From an uncultured Collinsella sp. (GTDB lineage: Bacteria; Actinomycetota; Coriobacteriia; Coriobacteriales; Coriobacteriaceae): a DNA stretch of 19,937 nt. The stretch is taken from NCBI GenBank assembly GCA_900553705.1, contig USEK01000012.1, positions 1 to 19,937 of the forward strand, read 5' to 3'. Position numbers and translations under genes: made by a program. Position 1 is the stretch's first letter; each line of letters opens with the position of its first letter. This document shows positions 8,942 to 16,822 of the stretch, piece after piece. The notes below the pieces were generated by a model. The model saw nothing but the letters and a program-made list of their open reading frames with translations, was not told the origin of the DNA and did no database searches.

Positions 8942-9058
8942 TCATTGGGGACAGACTTAAATGCGTGGCACCGATCAACTGCGGAAAGCGCATCCCACAA
9001 TGAGTGTCCAAAGCGGGGCACAGTTTCCCAGGTACTCATTTAAGTCTGTCCCCAATGA
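8942..9058. repeat. Inverted-repeat element with perfect 22-bp ends
   Basis: The 22 bases at 8942-8963 and 9037-9058 are perfect reverse complements, flanking 73 bases with no open frame of note. Each arm contains the GGGGACAGACTTAAATG core. The element ends 11 bases before the stop of the convergent peptidase gene, the typical site for REP/BIME-type elements or a very small non-autonomous transposon. No duplicated target bases can be identified with confidence. Confidence 0.75.
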
Positions 9059-9069
9059 GTGCCCAATGA

Positions 9070-10071
9070 CTAGTAGTAGGCCCACATGGCTTCGACTTCG
9101 TTGAGGACCTCTACGACGCCCCAGCGGCGGGCGCTGCGGCTGGCCGAGTTGGGGTCGTAGACGCCAATCTGGTTGGCATCGTCGATGCCGTAGAGCACGA
9201 TGTAGTGGCCTACGTTGGTAAACGTACCGGGGCGCACTGCGGCGATGACAGGCGCACCCGAGCGAAGTGCTTGGGTAATCGATTCGCGATCGTTATAGAG
9301 CTGTGTTCCGTTGAGCCCCAGCTGCCACGCACCGCCTGTCATAAACGACCACTCGGTGGCACCGGTGGGGGCGTAGTTGCCGGCTTCGGCCAGTGCACAT
9401 ACATCGACCGGCGTTTTATCGGTTTGGCCGGTCTTAAAGATATAGACCATGGTGAGGCAGGTGGGACCGCAAGCGTTTTCGCGAATAGTGCCACCGGCAT
9501 AGGGCAGCTCCGACCATGCGGGGTCAATTTGGTAGATGTGGGGCATGGTGCCGGCCTGCCATTGCGAGCGTGGGGTCGAGAACGCAAAGGAGTAGCCGGG
9601 CGCGACGGGAGCTTTAAGCAGCTTGTCCTCGGCAGTGGGCTCAAGACCGGCTGATCCGTGGGAGATACAGGATCCCAAAAACACAAAGACGAGGCAGGCG
9701 GCGATGGAGCAAAGCGCAAGGCGTAGGCGGCGGGCCGGAAGCGCGTGGCTTGTGGTATGCGACACGGGGTGAGGGGCGGAATTGCCGCGATCGCGTTGAG
9801 GTCGCGAAAAGGAGCGCTTGACGTAGTAGTCGGTCTTACGGCGATCGTAGCGGCGTGGCTGCGATGTGTCGGTCTGGCGTTGGCGTGTGCTCGTACTCGC
9901 GCGGTCTGACTGCTGCACGGCACGGCTTTGTTGCCGCGAAGAAGCCCCGGGCTGCTCTTGGGGGCGCTGCGGGTTGTCGTTGTCGGAGGTGCTTCTGGGC
10001 GTTGGCGTGGTGCGGCCGGCAAGGCGCACGCTTTGTGGCCGTTGGCCGCCGTCATTGTATCCGTATGCCAT
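9070..10071 (-). CDS. Membrane-anchored C39-like (papain-fold) peptidase
   Basis: A 333-aa protein in three parts. Residues 1-115 are basic and Gln/Ser/Arg-rich, probably disordered and cytoplasmic. About 116-135 is a single hydrophobic span (LALCSIAACLVFVFLGSC). The extracellular rest resembles the C39_2 family of cysteine peptidases. Candidate catalytic residues are C201 in ENACGPTCL, H289 in GHYIVLYG and D306 in YDPN. Related domains cleave peptides or surface proteins; whether this one is active, and on what, cannot be read here. C39 domains also occur in bacteriocin exporters, but there is no ABC transporter and the RiPP cassette is 7 kb away, so a link is speculative. The start is the ATG at 10071 with AAGG upstream; a GTG three codons earlier is possible. 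It is convergent with arcC and divergent from the permease gene. Confidence 0.8.
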   Translation of the reverse strand: MAYGYNDGGQRPQSVRLAGRTTPTPRSTSDNDNPQRPQEQPGASSRQQSRAVQQSDRASTSTRQRQTDTSQPRRYDRRKTDYYVKRSFSRPQRDRGNSAPHPVSHTTSHALPARRLRLALCSIAACLVFVFLGSCISHGSAGLEPTAEDKLLKAPVAPGYSFAFSTPRSQWQAGTMPHIYQIDPAWSELPYAGGTIRENACGPTCLTMVYIFKTGQTDKTPVDVCALAEAGNYAPTGATEWSFMTGGAWQLGLNGTQLYNDRESITQALRSGAPVIAAVRPGTFTNVGHYIVLYGIDDANQIGVYDPNSASRSARRWGVVEVLNEVEAMWAYY

Positions 10072-10425
10072 TCGAATCACCTTGCCTCATGTGTAACTTG
10101 TCTATCCTACATAAAAAGATGCACGACACATGGGTATGTGCGCCAAAAGCCTGACAAATGGTATGAACGTTGCCGCGCCGCGCGTCAAGCGTCGCGGCAA
10201 CAGGTATTCAAAAGCAGACAAGATGAAAGCGTCCAAGACGAATGACGTCTCCTGCCGTTCGTCCCAAAAACGGTGCCGCTCGTTTTGCAGTTCTGCCTTC
10301 GGTCGAGCTGCGAGCGGCGCTGCTGCGCCAAGGCCGTATCTTAAAGCCATGGAATAAAAGCGCGCGGCAAAACGGACCGCGCAAGGGGTGACGCCAAGGG
10401 CGTCAAATAGGAAAGGAGGGGAACA
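10072..10425. promoter_or_regulatory. Divergent intergenic region between peptidase and permease
   Basis: These 354 bases carry no credible gene; short frames on both strands lack ribosome binding sites. GTTGCCGCG (10169-10177) and CGCGGCAAC (10193-10201) form a 9-bp inverted repeat around 15 bases, and GACGCC-AAG-GGCGTC (10390-10404) is a small hairpin just before the permease ribosome binding site, where it could affect translation. Promoters for both divergent genes should lie here, but I cannot place them. Confidence 0.4.
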
Positions 10426-11877
10426 ATGGCGGACAAGAACGCAGAAGTTGCAGTCGAGGATAACGGCGGCATGAAGAAAACGCTTTCGCTCTGGAACTTC
10501 TTCACCATCGGCTTCGGTGCCATCATCGGTACCGGTTGGGTTCTGCAGGTCGGCGACTGGATGGTCGTGGGCGGCGGTCCCGTTCCCGCTATGATCGCAT
10601 TCCTCTTGGGTGCAATCTTCCTCGTGCCCGTCGGAGCTGTTTTCGGTGAGCTCACGGCTGCTATCCCCATCTCGGGCGGCATCGTCGAGTATGTCGATCG
10701 TAGCTTTGGCCGTACGCTGAGCTACATCACCGGATGGCTTTTGGCCCTGGGCAACGGCATCCTGTGCCCGTGGGAGGCCATCGCCATCTCGACCCTCGTG
10801 TCCGAGATGTTCGGTAGCCTGCCCGGTCTTGAGTGGCTGCGCGCCGTCAAGCTCTACACCATCCTGGGCGCCGACGTTTACCTGTTCCCGACGCTGATCG
10901 CGCTCGGCTTTGCAGTCTACGTCATCTTCCTCAACTTCCGCGGCGCCAGCTCGGCTGCCAAGCTCCAGGCCTTCCTGACCAAGGCCCTGCTCTGCGGCAT
11001 GCTGCTCGCCATGGGCGTCTCACTGTTCACCGGCTCGCCGGACAACGCCATGCCCGTGTTCTCCCAGGTCACCGGCGCTGGCGGCGGCAAGGCCGCTACC
11101 GAGAGCACCAGCCTGTTCGCCGGCATCGTGTCGGTCCTGGTACTGACCCCGTTCTTCTACGCCGGCTTCGACACCATTCCTCAGCAGGCTGAGGAAGCAG
11201 CCGAGGGCCTCAACTGGAACAAGTTCGGCAAGATCATCTCCCTGGCACTGCTGGCCGCCGGCGGCTTCTACATGGTCTGTATCTACTCGTTTGGCACCAT
11301 CCTCGACTGGCATGAGTTCGTTAAGAGTCCGGTTCCCGCGCTCGCCTGCCTCAAGGGCATCAACATGCTCCTGTACCTGGCCATGCTCGTCATCGCCACG
11401 CTTGGACCCATGGGCCCGATGAACTCCTTCTACGGCGCCACGAGCCGCATCATGCTCGCCATGGGCCGCAAGGGCCAGCTGCCCGAGCAGTTCGCCGAGG
11501 TCGACCCCAAGTCCGGCGCCCCCAAGCTCGCCTGCGTCGTCCTGGGTGTCATCACCGTCGTCGGTCCGTTCCTGGGCAAGAACATGCTCATCCCTCTGAC
11601 CAACGTGTCGGCTCTCGCCTTCATCTTCTCCTGCGGCATGGTCGCCCTCGCTTGCCTGCGCATGCGCTTCACCGAGCCCGACCTGCCTCGTCCCTACGAG
11701 GTGCCCGGCGGCAAGTTTGGCATCTGCCTCGCCATCGCTGCCTGCGCTATCATCATCGGCCTGCTCGTGATTCCGTTCTCTCCCGCCTCTCTCAACATGG
11801 TGGAGTGGAGCATCGTGATCGGCTGGTTGGCTATTGGCCTGGCCCTCATGGCTTTCACCAATTCCCGCAAAAAGTAA
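10426..11877 (+). CDS. APC-family amino acid permease
   Basis: A 483-aa integral membrane transporter with about 12 hydrophobic spans. Residues near 20-50 contain GFGAIIGTGW, the glycine-rich unwound first helix of the APC superfamily that binds the substrate amino and carboxyl groups. It is followed by ELTAAIPISGGIVEYV in helix 2, also typical. The last span ends AIGLALMAF before a basic tail. The substrate cannot be read from sequence: an amino acid, amine or dipeptide-like compound by either proton symport or exchange. The start at 10426 has a strong AGGAAAGGAGGGG site. The amidohydrolase gene follows 132 bp later on the same strand with no T-tailed terminator between, so permease and hydrolase probably act on one substrate. 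The gap contains a weak GAGGCC/GGCCTC stem (11955-11978). Codon use is strongly C/G-ending, as in nifJ and arcC. Confidence 0.92.
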   Translation: MADKNAEVAVEDNGGMKKTLSLWNFFTIGFGAIIGTGWVLQVGDWMVVGGGPVPAMIAFLLGAIFLVPVGAVFGELTAAIPISGGIVEYVDRSFGRTLSYITGWLLALGNGILCPWEAIAISTLVSEMFGSLPGLEWLRAVKLYTILGADVYLFPTLIALGFAVYVIFLNFRGASSAAKLQAFLTKALLCGMLLAMGVSLFTGSPDNAMPVFSQVTGAGGGKAATESTSLFAGIVSVLVLTPFFYAGFDTIPQQAEEAAEGLNWNKFGKIISLALLAAGGFYMVCIYSFGTILDWHEFVKSPVPALACLKGINMLLYLAMLVIATLGPMGPMNSFYGATSRIMLAMGRKGQLPEQFAEVDPKSGAPKLACVVLGVITVVGPFLGKNMLIPLTNVSALAFIFSCGMVALACLRMRFTEPDLPRPYEVPGGKFGICLAIAACAIIIGLLVIPFSPASLNMVEWSIVIGWLAIGLALMAFTNSRKK

Positions 11878-12009
11878 CGCCTAGTCGGGGCGGACCAGGT
11901 ACGCGGGGCCCTCTCTTCCGCGCACCGAACCCGGCATCACCTGGGTAGCTTTGTGAGGCCGCGACCCAACACGGCCTCGCCCACATATATGGATCCATAA
12001 GGAGGAACC

Positions 12010-13287
12010 ATGTCCACTAAGTATGCAATCGTTGGCGGCAAGCTCATCGACGGTACCGGTGCCGAGCCGGTCGAGAACTCCCTCGTTCTCGTCGACGACA
12101 ACGGCAAGATCGAGTACGCCGGCACTATGCAGGACCTTCCCGAGGGCGTTGAGGTTATCGATGCCGCCGGCAAGACCGTCCTTCCCGGCCTGATCGACAC
12201 CCATCTGCACTTCTCGGGCAACCTGACCGACGATGACACCGATTGGGTCATGCAGCCGCTCCTCGAGAAGCAGGCCGTCGCCGTCAAGCAGGCCTACGAC
12301 TGCCTCACCCACGGCCTCACCACCGTCTGCGAGATCGGCCGCTTTGGTATCCAGATTCGCGACTGCATCGACAAGGGCGTCTTTAAGGGCCCGCGCGTTC
12401 TGGCCACCGGCCTCGGCTTCTGCCGTGTTGCCGGTCACGGTGACTCCCACCACTGCACCCAGGAGCTCAACAAGGAATCCCACCCCTGGGGCGACCAGGT
12501 CGACGGTCCTTGGGATCTGCGCAAGGCCGTCCGTCGTCGCCTGCGCGAGAACCCCGATGCCATTAAGATCTGGGCTACCGGTGGCGGCATCTGGCGCTGG
12601 GACTCCGGTCGCGACCAGCACTACTGCTCCGAGGAGATCCAGGCCGTGGTCGAAGAGGCCAAGATGGTCGGTATCCCCGTGTGGAGCCACTGCTACAACA
12701 ACCACGCCGCTGCCTACGATTCCGTTCGCTTTGGCTGCGAACAGCTGATTCACGGCTTCGATATCGATGAGCGCACCATGGACCTCATGGCCGAGCAGGG
12801 CACCTTCTTCACCCCGACGATCGCCTTCCTGCCCACCTGGTACGCCACCTATCCGCCCGTCTACGTCCCCGAGCTGCACGACAAGTACGAGGGCACCCTG
12901 GTCGAGAAGGAGCTGCAGCGCAACTACGACTGCCTGCGCGAGGCCAAGAAGCGCGGCGTCGTCATGACGATCGGCTCCGACTCCTTCTCCTTCGTCACCC
13001 CATACGGTACCTGCTCCATCGAGGAGATGTACGAGTTCGTCGACAAGATCGGCTTCACCCCGGTCGAGACCATCACCTGCGCCACCCTCAACGGTGCCAA
13101 GATGTGCCACATCGAGGACGAGACCGGTTCCATCGAGGCCGGCAAGTGCGCCGACCTGCTGGTCGTCAACGGTGACGTCGCCGCCGATATCCATGTGCTC
13201 AACACCGACAACATGGACGTCATCATGAAGGACGGCTGGATTGTCGAGGCCGGCACCTTCGGCGAGGCAAACAAGTACAGCGCCTAA
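12010..13287 (+). CDS. Metal-dependent amidohydrolase (imidazolonepropionase/prolidase-like)
   Basis: A 425-aa cytoplasmic hydrolase of the amidohydrolase superfamily. The full metal-site set is visible: H65 and H67 in PGLIDTHLHFSG, K186 in IKIWATGGG (the likely carboxylated bridging lysine), H227 in VWSHCYNNH, H248 in LIHGFD and D324 in IGSDSFSF. This points to a binuclear zinc enzyme of the subgroup that contains Xaa-Pro/Xaa-Arg dipeptidases and imidazolonepropionase-like proteins; the exact substrate is not predictable. The first ~60 and last ~60 residues form the usual beta-sandwich (TVLPG at the border; ADLLVVNGD in the C-terminal part). AAGGAGGAACC directly precedes the ATG. Together with the permease it suggests import and hydrolysis of a peptide or N-acyl compound, perhaps supplying ammonia or an amino acid. 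Confidence 0.92.
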   Translation: MSTKYAIVGGKLIDGTGAEPVENSLVLVDDNGKIEYAGTMQDLPEGVEVIDAAGKTVLPGLIDTHLHFSGNLTDDDTDWVMQPLLEKQAVAVKQAYDCLTHGLTTVCEIGRFGIQIRDCIDKGVFKGPRVLATGLGFCRVAGHGDSHHCTQELNKESHPWGDQVDGPWDLRKAVRRRLRENPDAIKIWATGGGIWRWDSGRDQHYCSEEIQAVVEEAKMVGIPVWSHCYNNHAAAYDSVRFGCEQLIHGFDIDERTMDLMAEQGTFFTPTIAFLPTWYATYPPVYVPELHDKYEGTLVEKELQRNYDCLREAKKRGVVMTIGSDSFSFVTPYGTCSIEEMYEFVDKIGFTPVETITCATLNGAKMCHIEDETGSIEAGKCADLLVVNGDVAADIHVLNTDNMDVIMKDGWIVEAGTFGEANKYSA

Positions 13288-13332
13288 GCTACCGTTCATC
13301 GATGGCTGGATGTAAAACACAGTATTTGAATG

Positions 13333-13338
13333 CATAAT
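13333..13338 (+). promoter_or_regulatory. -10-like box (CATAAT) before the sensor kinase
   Basis: TGCATAATGC lies 61 bases before the kinase start. No clear -35 precedes it at 16-18 bases. It sits just upstream of a hairpin with a T-tract, an arrangement repeated before the glycosyltransferase gene. Confidence 0.3.
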
Positions 13339-13345
13339 GCAATGG

Positions 13346-13370
13346 AGAGGGTCGCTTGCGGCCCTCTTTA
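13346..13370 (+). terminator. Intrinsic terminator after the amidohydrolase / possible leader terminator
   Basis: AGAGGGTCGC (13346-13355) pairs with GCGGCCCTCT (13358-13367) through one G·U pair, with a tight loop, and runs into CTCTTTATT. It is placed to end the permease-amidohydrolase transcript, and it also lies between a -10-like box at 13333 and the kinase start at 13399. Confidence 0.65.
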
Positions 13371-13398
13371 TTGCTGTGGGTGCGGTAGATAAAAGGGG

Positions 13399-14790
13399 AT
13401 GACGGTGGATCTCAATAGGCTGATTCTGGGCAAGAGTTACAACTCTACCAAGGTCTTTCGTACGGCCCAGCATGTGGTTCAGGCCATCCTACTTGGTGCC
13501 GTCGTTCCGGCGCTTATCTTGCTGCTTATCTGGGATTTAACCGATAACCCCAATCCCGTTCCGGGCGTTGTCGTCATTGCCGGCCTGGTCATGCTGTGCT
13601 TCTTCTTCTCGTATGTCTTTGTGGTCCCCGACGACCTCACATCGAGCGCAACCGACCGCACGCTCGCCATCGCATCAAAAATATTCGCCTATACGTCGCG
13701 CGGCCTTACGCCCGAAGCGGCCCTGGGTGCCTCTAAAATCATCCTGTCCGAGACCATCGCTTCTGCCATCTGCTTTACCGACGGCAAGCAGGTGCTGGCA
13801 AGCTGGGGCGAGGACTCGGCAAAGTGCCCTGCTGGAACCCCGGTAGTGCTCAAGACCACGCTCAGCGTGATTGAGACGGGCGAGCAGAGCGTTTTTTCGC
13901 GTGACGCCTCCAGTGAGACGGGCGGTTATTTTCCCCGCCTGCGCGCCGGTATTGTCGCGCCGCTTACCGTGCGCGGGCATTGTGTGGGCACACTCGAGCT
14001 GTATTACCCCCGTCTGAGCAGCATCGATATGCGCCAGACGGCCCTTGCCTCGGGTTTCGCCGATCTAATTTCCACGCAGCTCGCCAGCTTTGAGCTCGAG
14101 CGCCAAGACGAGCTCACGGCCCGCGTTGAACTCCGCGCTCTGCAGTCGCAGGTCGACCCGCATTTTCTATTCAATACTATTAGCACGATTGTGTCGCTCG
14201 TTCGAACCGAGCCCGACAAGGCGCGATCGCTGCTGATCGACTTCTCCAACTACTATCGACAGACGCTTTCTGACTCCGATACGCTCACCACGCTCGAGCA
14301 CGAGGTGGAACAGGGCACCCGTTATATCAATCTTATGCAGGCCCGGTATGGCGACGGCCGTCTGCGCGTTTCGGTCGACATCGACTTTGAGGTGCGCGAC
14401 AGCCTGGTGCCGCCGTTTATCTTGCAGCCGCTGCTCGAAAACTGCATCAAGCATGCGCAGCGCGAGACCGAGCCGCTTTCTATTCGTGTTAGGGCTTTTG
14501 AGACCGATGACGGCTTGGAGATCATCGTCGAAGATGATGGCATCGGTATGAGCGAAGAAGTCTGCGCGCATCTGTTTGAGCAGCATCGCCGAGAGGAGCC
14601 CGAAAGCATTACCGCCGACGGCTCCGTCAAGCGAGGCTGCGGCCTGGCGCTCTTCAACGTGCTTCAGCGCATCCATTTCTTTTACGGAGAAGATTCTGGC
14701 ATGCGCGTGAAGTCCCAGGAGGGCGTGGGAACGCAGGTCATCGTAGAGTTGAACGGCGAGCCGCATGAGCCGGCGCCGCTAACGGTGTAG
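13399..14790 (+). CDS. LytS-like sensor histidine kinase (His_kinase family PF06580 type)
   Basis: A 463-aa membrane sensor kinase. Two hydrophobic spans (about 24-45 and 53-73) are followed by a GAF-like sensory region (about 88-215), then the LytS-type phosphoacceptor domain QSQVDPHFLFNTI with H255, and an ATPase domain with LLENCIKHA (N box), EDDGIGM (G1) and GCGLALFNVLQRI (G2). The signal is unknown; the absence of a large extracellular domain suggests sensing in the membrane or cytoplasm. AAAAGGGG abuts the ATG at 13399 without spacing, while a GTG two codons later (13405) has ideal spacing, so the true start may be 13405. The LytTR regulator follows after 40 bp and is the obvious partner. 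The truncated kinase at 19438 is a paralogue in both membrane and GAF-like regions. Confidence 0.92.
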   Translation: MTVDLNRLILGKSYNSTKVFRTAQHVVQAILLGAVVPALILLLIWDLTDNPNPVPGVVVIAGLVMLCFFFSYVFVVPDDLTSSATDRTLAIASKIFAYTSRGLTPEAALGASKIILSETIASAICFTDGKQVLASWGEDSAKCPAGTPVVLKTTLSVIETGEQSVFSRDASSETGGYFPRLRAGIVAPLTVRGHCVGTLELYYPRLSSIDMRQTALASGFADLISTQLASFELERQDELTARVELRALQSQVDPHFLFNTISTIVSLVRTEPDKARSLLIDFSNYYRQTLSDSDTLTTLEHEVEQGTRYINLMQARYGDGRLRVSVDIDFEVRDSLVPPFILQPLLENCIKHAQRETEPLSIRVRAFETDDGLEIIVEDDGIGMSEEVCAHLFEQHRREEPESITADGSVKRGCGLALFNVLQRIHFFYGEDSGMRVKSQEGVGTQVIVELNGEPHEPAPLTV

Positions 14791-14830
14791 CACGCGGTTG
14801 GATTGAGAGAAAAAAAGAGGGGAAGCGCAT

Positions 14831-15565
14831 ATGTCCGAAGGCTGGAACATCTTGGTGGTTGATGACGAACCTCCCATTAGGGCTGAGCTACGCTATCTGT
14901 TGGAAAAGGATACGCGTGTGGGCCAGATTGCCGAGGCGGGCAATGTCACCGAAGCCGTGGAGTCGATTCTGTCGAACAAGCCCGACGTGCTGTTTTTAGA
15001 CATTACCATGCCCGGTCGCTCGGGAATTGAGCTTGCCGAGACGCTGCAGAACCTAAAGACGCCGCCAATCGTGGTGTTTGTGACGGCATTTGCCGAGTAT
15101 GCGGCTGATGCCTATAACCTCGATGCTGTCGATTACATCGTCAAACCGGTCGAGGATGCCCGCCTGTCAAAGGCGCTTGACAAGATCGAGACCGCCCTGG
15201 GCGCTCGCCGTGTCGTCCATGCTCCGCGCCAGCCTTTGCGCTTGACGGTGGATCGTGGGGGTAAAAAGGTGTTTATTCCCGTGGCGGATGTCTGCTACTT
15301 TGAGGCGCGCGCCGATTTTTGCAACGCCGTCTGCGCCGAGGGAACATACCTGATCAATGAGTCGATTTCCTCGCTCGAGCGGCGCCTGGCCTCCGAGGGC
15401 TTTATCCGTGTCCACCGCAGTTATCTGGTCAATTTGGAAGACGTGCACAATGTCGAGATCGGCTCCACGGGTCTTATGGAGCTCAGACTCGATCGCGTAA
15501 CCTCGACGGTGCCTGTGTCCCGTCGCCGCGCTGCCGAGGTTAAAGCACGCTTGGGGCTTGCGTAG
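14831..15565 (+). CDS. LytTR-family response regulator
   Basis: A 244-aa cytoplasmic DNA-binding regulator. The receiver domain (1-125) has the acidic pair D11/D12, the phosphoacceptor D57 in LFLDITMPG, T85 in VFVTAF and K105 in YIVKP. The C-terminal LytTR domain (about 135-242) has the typical FIPVADVCYFEAR, LERRLASEGFIRVHRSYLVNLEDV and VPVSRRRAAEVKARL segments. LytTR proteins bind paired direct repeats in promoters, often of surface, peptide or transport genes. It follows the LytS-like kinase by 40 bp with an AGAGGGGAAG site, forming a two-gene operon. Targets are not evident; adjacent genes on the same strand (the phospholipase C-like protein, transporter and glycosyltransferase) are candidates by position only. 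Confidence 0.95.
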   Translation: MSEGWNILVVDDEPPIRAELRYLLEKDTRVGQIAEAGNVTEAVESILSNKPDVLFLDITMPGRSGIELAETLQNLKTPPIVVFVTAFAEYAADAYNLDAVDYIVKPVEDARLSKALDKIETALGARRVVHAPRQPLRLTVDRGGKKVFIPVADVCYFEARADFCNAVCAEGTYLINESISSLERRLASEGFIRVHRSYLVNLEDVHNVEIGSTGLMELRLDRVTSTVPVSRRRAAEVKARLGLA

Positions 15566-15619
15566 GCAGTCTGCATACCATCGTTTACCGCCGCAGGTTT
15601 GGCGTGACCGCGCGGTGGG

Positions 15620-15625
15620 CATAAT
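15620..15625 (+). promoter_or_regulatory. -10-like box before the phospholipase C-like gene
   Basis: GGGCATAAT at 15617-15625 lies 33 bases before the ATG; GTTTGG lies 17 bases upstream of the hexamer and could be a weak -35. It is one of the recurring GGG(T/C)A-x-x-AT boxes in this window. Confidence 0.4.
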
Positions 15626-15657
15626 GGGTGACATCGAATGAAATCGAAAGGAACAAT

Positions 15658-16602
15658 ATGCCCGCGCTCATTACGCATCATCTGTTTGGCGAGGAAAGCA
15701 TCGACCGTCTTCCGCAGGGCGTTATTACGTCCGACGAGGAGCGCATCGCCTTTATCCTGGGAAACCAAGGTCCCGACCCGTTTTTCTTCCACATGCTCAC
15801 GCCGCGCGTTTCCGACTGCACGTCGCTTGCTCAGGTCATGCACCGCTCGCGCATGTCGCGCCAGTTCTCGTGTCTGCGCGACGGCGTGTCGCACCTGCAG
15901 CCGCGCGACGCCAATCTAGGTCGTGCCTTTGCGCTGGGCCTGCTGTCGCACTATGTGCTCGACCGCAATGCCCACCCCTTTGTCTACGAGCAGCAGTTTG
16001 GCATTGTGGACTCCGCCCCCGAGCTCGAGGCTTCGGGCAGCCAGGTTCACGCCGTGCTCGAAAGCGACCTGGACGTGCTGATGCTGCAGCTCAAGCGTGA
16101 CGGTGCCACGGTCGAGGATTATCCGCCGGCGGGCGAGATCGTCACCACCGACCGCATCAATCGCGTGGCCGGCGTGCTGATGAGCTACGTCGCCGGGCGC
16201 GTGTACGGTATCGACATCCCGGCGGGGGAGTATGCCGGCGCCGTCTCGGACATGCAGATGCTCTATCGCACCATTGAGCCTGCCGGCTCGGTAAAGACGC
16301 GCGCGATTGCCCTGGTTGAGGGCTTGGTGCATGACTACTCGCTGCTCGACGGCCTTGCTCATCGCGTGACGACGGAGCTGCCCGAGCGCACCGGTAACCT
16401 GGGCCACCTGACATGGAAGAACCCCTTTACCGATGAGGTCTCGACCGAGAGCTTCCCCGAGGTCTTTGAGCGCGCGCTGACCGATTACGAGCTCACCGTT
16501 GCCCGCTTTATCGAGACCGGTGACATGGATGCCGTGACCGGCCATATCAACTATAGCGGCCGCGTACTCGGCGCCGACGAGGAGTTCGACCGCGAGGAAT
16601 AA
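15658..16602 (+). CDS. Zinc-dependent phospholipase C-like protein
   Basis: A 314-aa protein of the bacterial zinc phospholipase C-like family (PF00882 type). Candidate zinc ligands are in the expected order: H7/H8 near the N-terminus, D40 in GNQGPDPFFFH, H98-x3-D102 and H106 in LLSHYVLDRNAHPF, and H131-x3-E135 in QVHAVLESD. Classical members are secreted and hydrolyse phospholipids. This one has no signal peptide, so it is probably cytoplasmic, and its substrate may differ; many uncharacterised anaerobe homologues share this layout. The start is the ATG at 15658 with AAAGGAAC seven bases upstream; the frame is open from 15628, but no better start exists. It has its own -10-like box and is followed by an inverted repeat, so it is probably a single-gene unit. 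Confidence 0.85.
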   Translation: MPALITHHLFGEESIDRLPQGVITSDEERIAFILGNQGPDPFFFHMLTPRVSDCTSLAQVMHRSRMSRQFSCLRDGVSHLQPRDANLGRAFALGLLSHYVLDRNAHPFVYEQQFGIVDSAPELEASGSQVHAVLESDLDVLMLQLKRDGATVEDYPPAGEIVTTDRINRVAGVLMSYVAGRVYGIDIPAGEYAGAVSDMQMLYRTIEPAGSVKTRAIALVEGLVHDYSLLDGLAHRVTTELPERTGNLGHLTWKNPFTDEVSTESFPEVFERALTDYELTVARFIETGDMDAVTGHINYSGRVLGADEEFDREE

Positions 16603-16617
16603 CAAACCGTTTCAATA

Positions 16618-16684
16618 AGTTGCGGTGGAATAGTTCCTGAATGAAGCCCCCGGAGGGCTAAGCGGGAACTATTTCACCGCAACT
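16618..16684. repeat. Nested inverted repeat / possible bidirectional terminator
   Basis: The 20-bp arms at 16618-16637 and 16665-16684 are complementary except for one G·T position. The 27-base interior carries a smaller AGCCC/GGGCT stem. It starts 16 bases after the phospholipase C-like gene. No T-tract follows, so it is more likely an intergenic repeat or mRNA stabiliser than a standard terminator. Its architecture resembles that of 7184-7308. Confidence 0.65.
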
Positions 16685-16775
16685 GCGTTGATGGGATGGC
16701 GTTTCGCCCTGCGTGTCCGTATGACCGCTCCTGTCCCTTTGCCGAATCCTTACCAGCGCTTCTGTGCAATTGGGG

Positions 16776-16781
16776 TACGAT
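16776..16781 (+). promoter_or_regulatory. -10-like box before the MFS transporter
   Basis: GGGGTACGAT at 16772-16781 lies 41 bases before the ATG. No clear -35 is visible. It matches the GGGGTACAAT before nifJ at nine of ten positions. Confidence 0.4.
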
Positions 16782-16822
16782 GAACTAACTGCATATTGGG
16801 CGAATACGAAGGGGCCCTGTCC

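Noticed and set aside
8942..9058. CRISPR repeat-spacer array
   Set aside because: There is one inverted pair only, no regularly spaced direct repeats and no cas genes in the window.
9070..10071. The C39-like peptidase as the leader protease of the RiPP cassette
   Set aside because: It is 7 kb away, in backbone-like GC-rich sequence, with a membrane anchor and no ABC exporter domain. Nothing in the sequence links the two.
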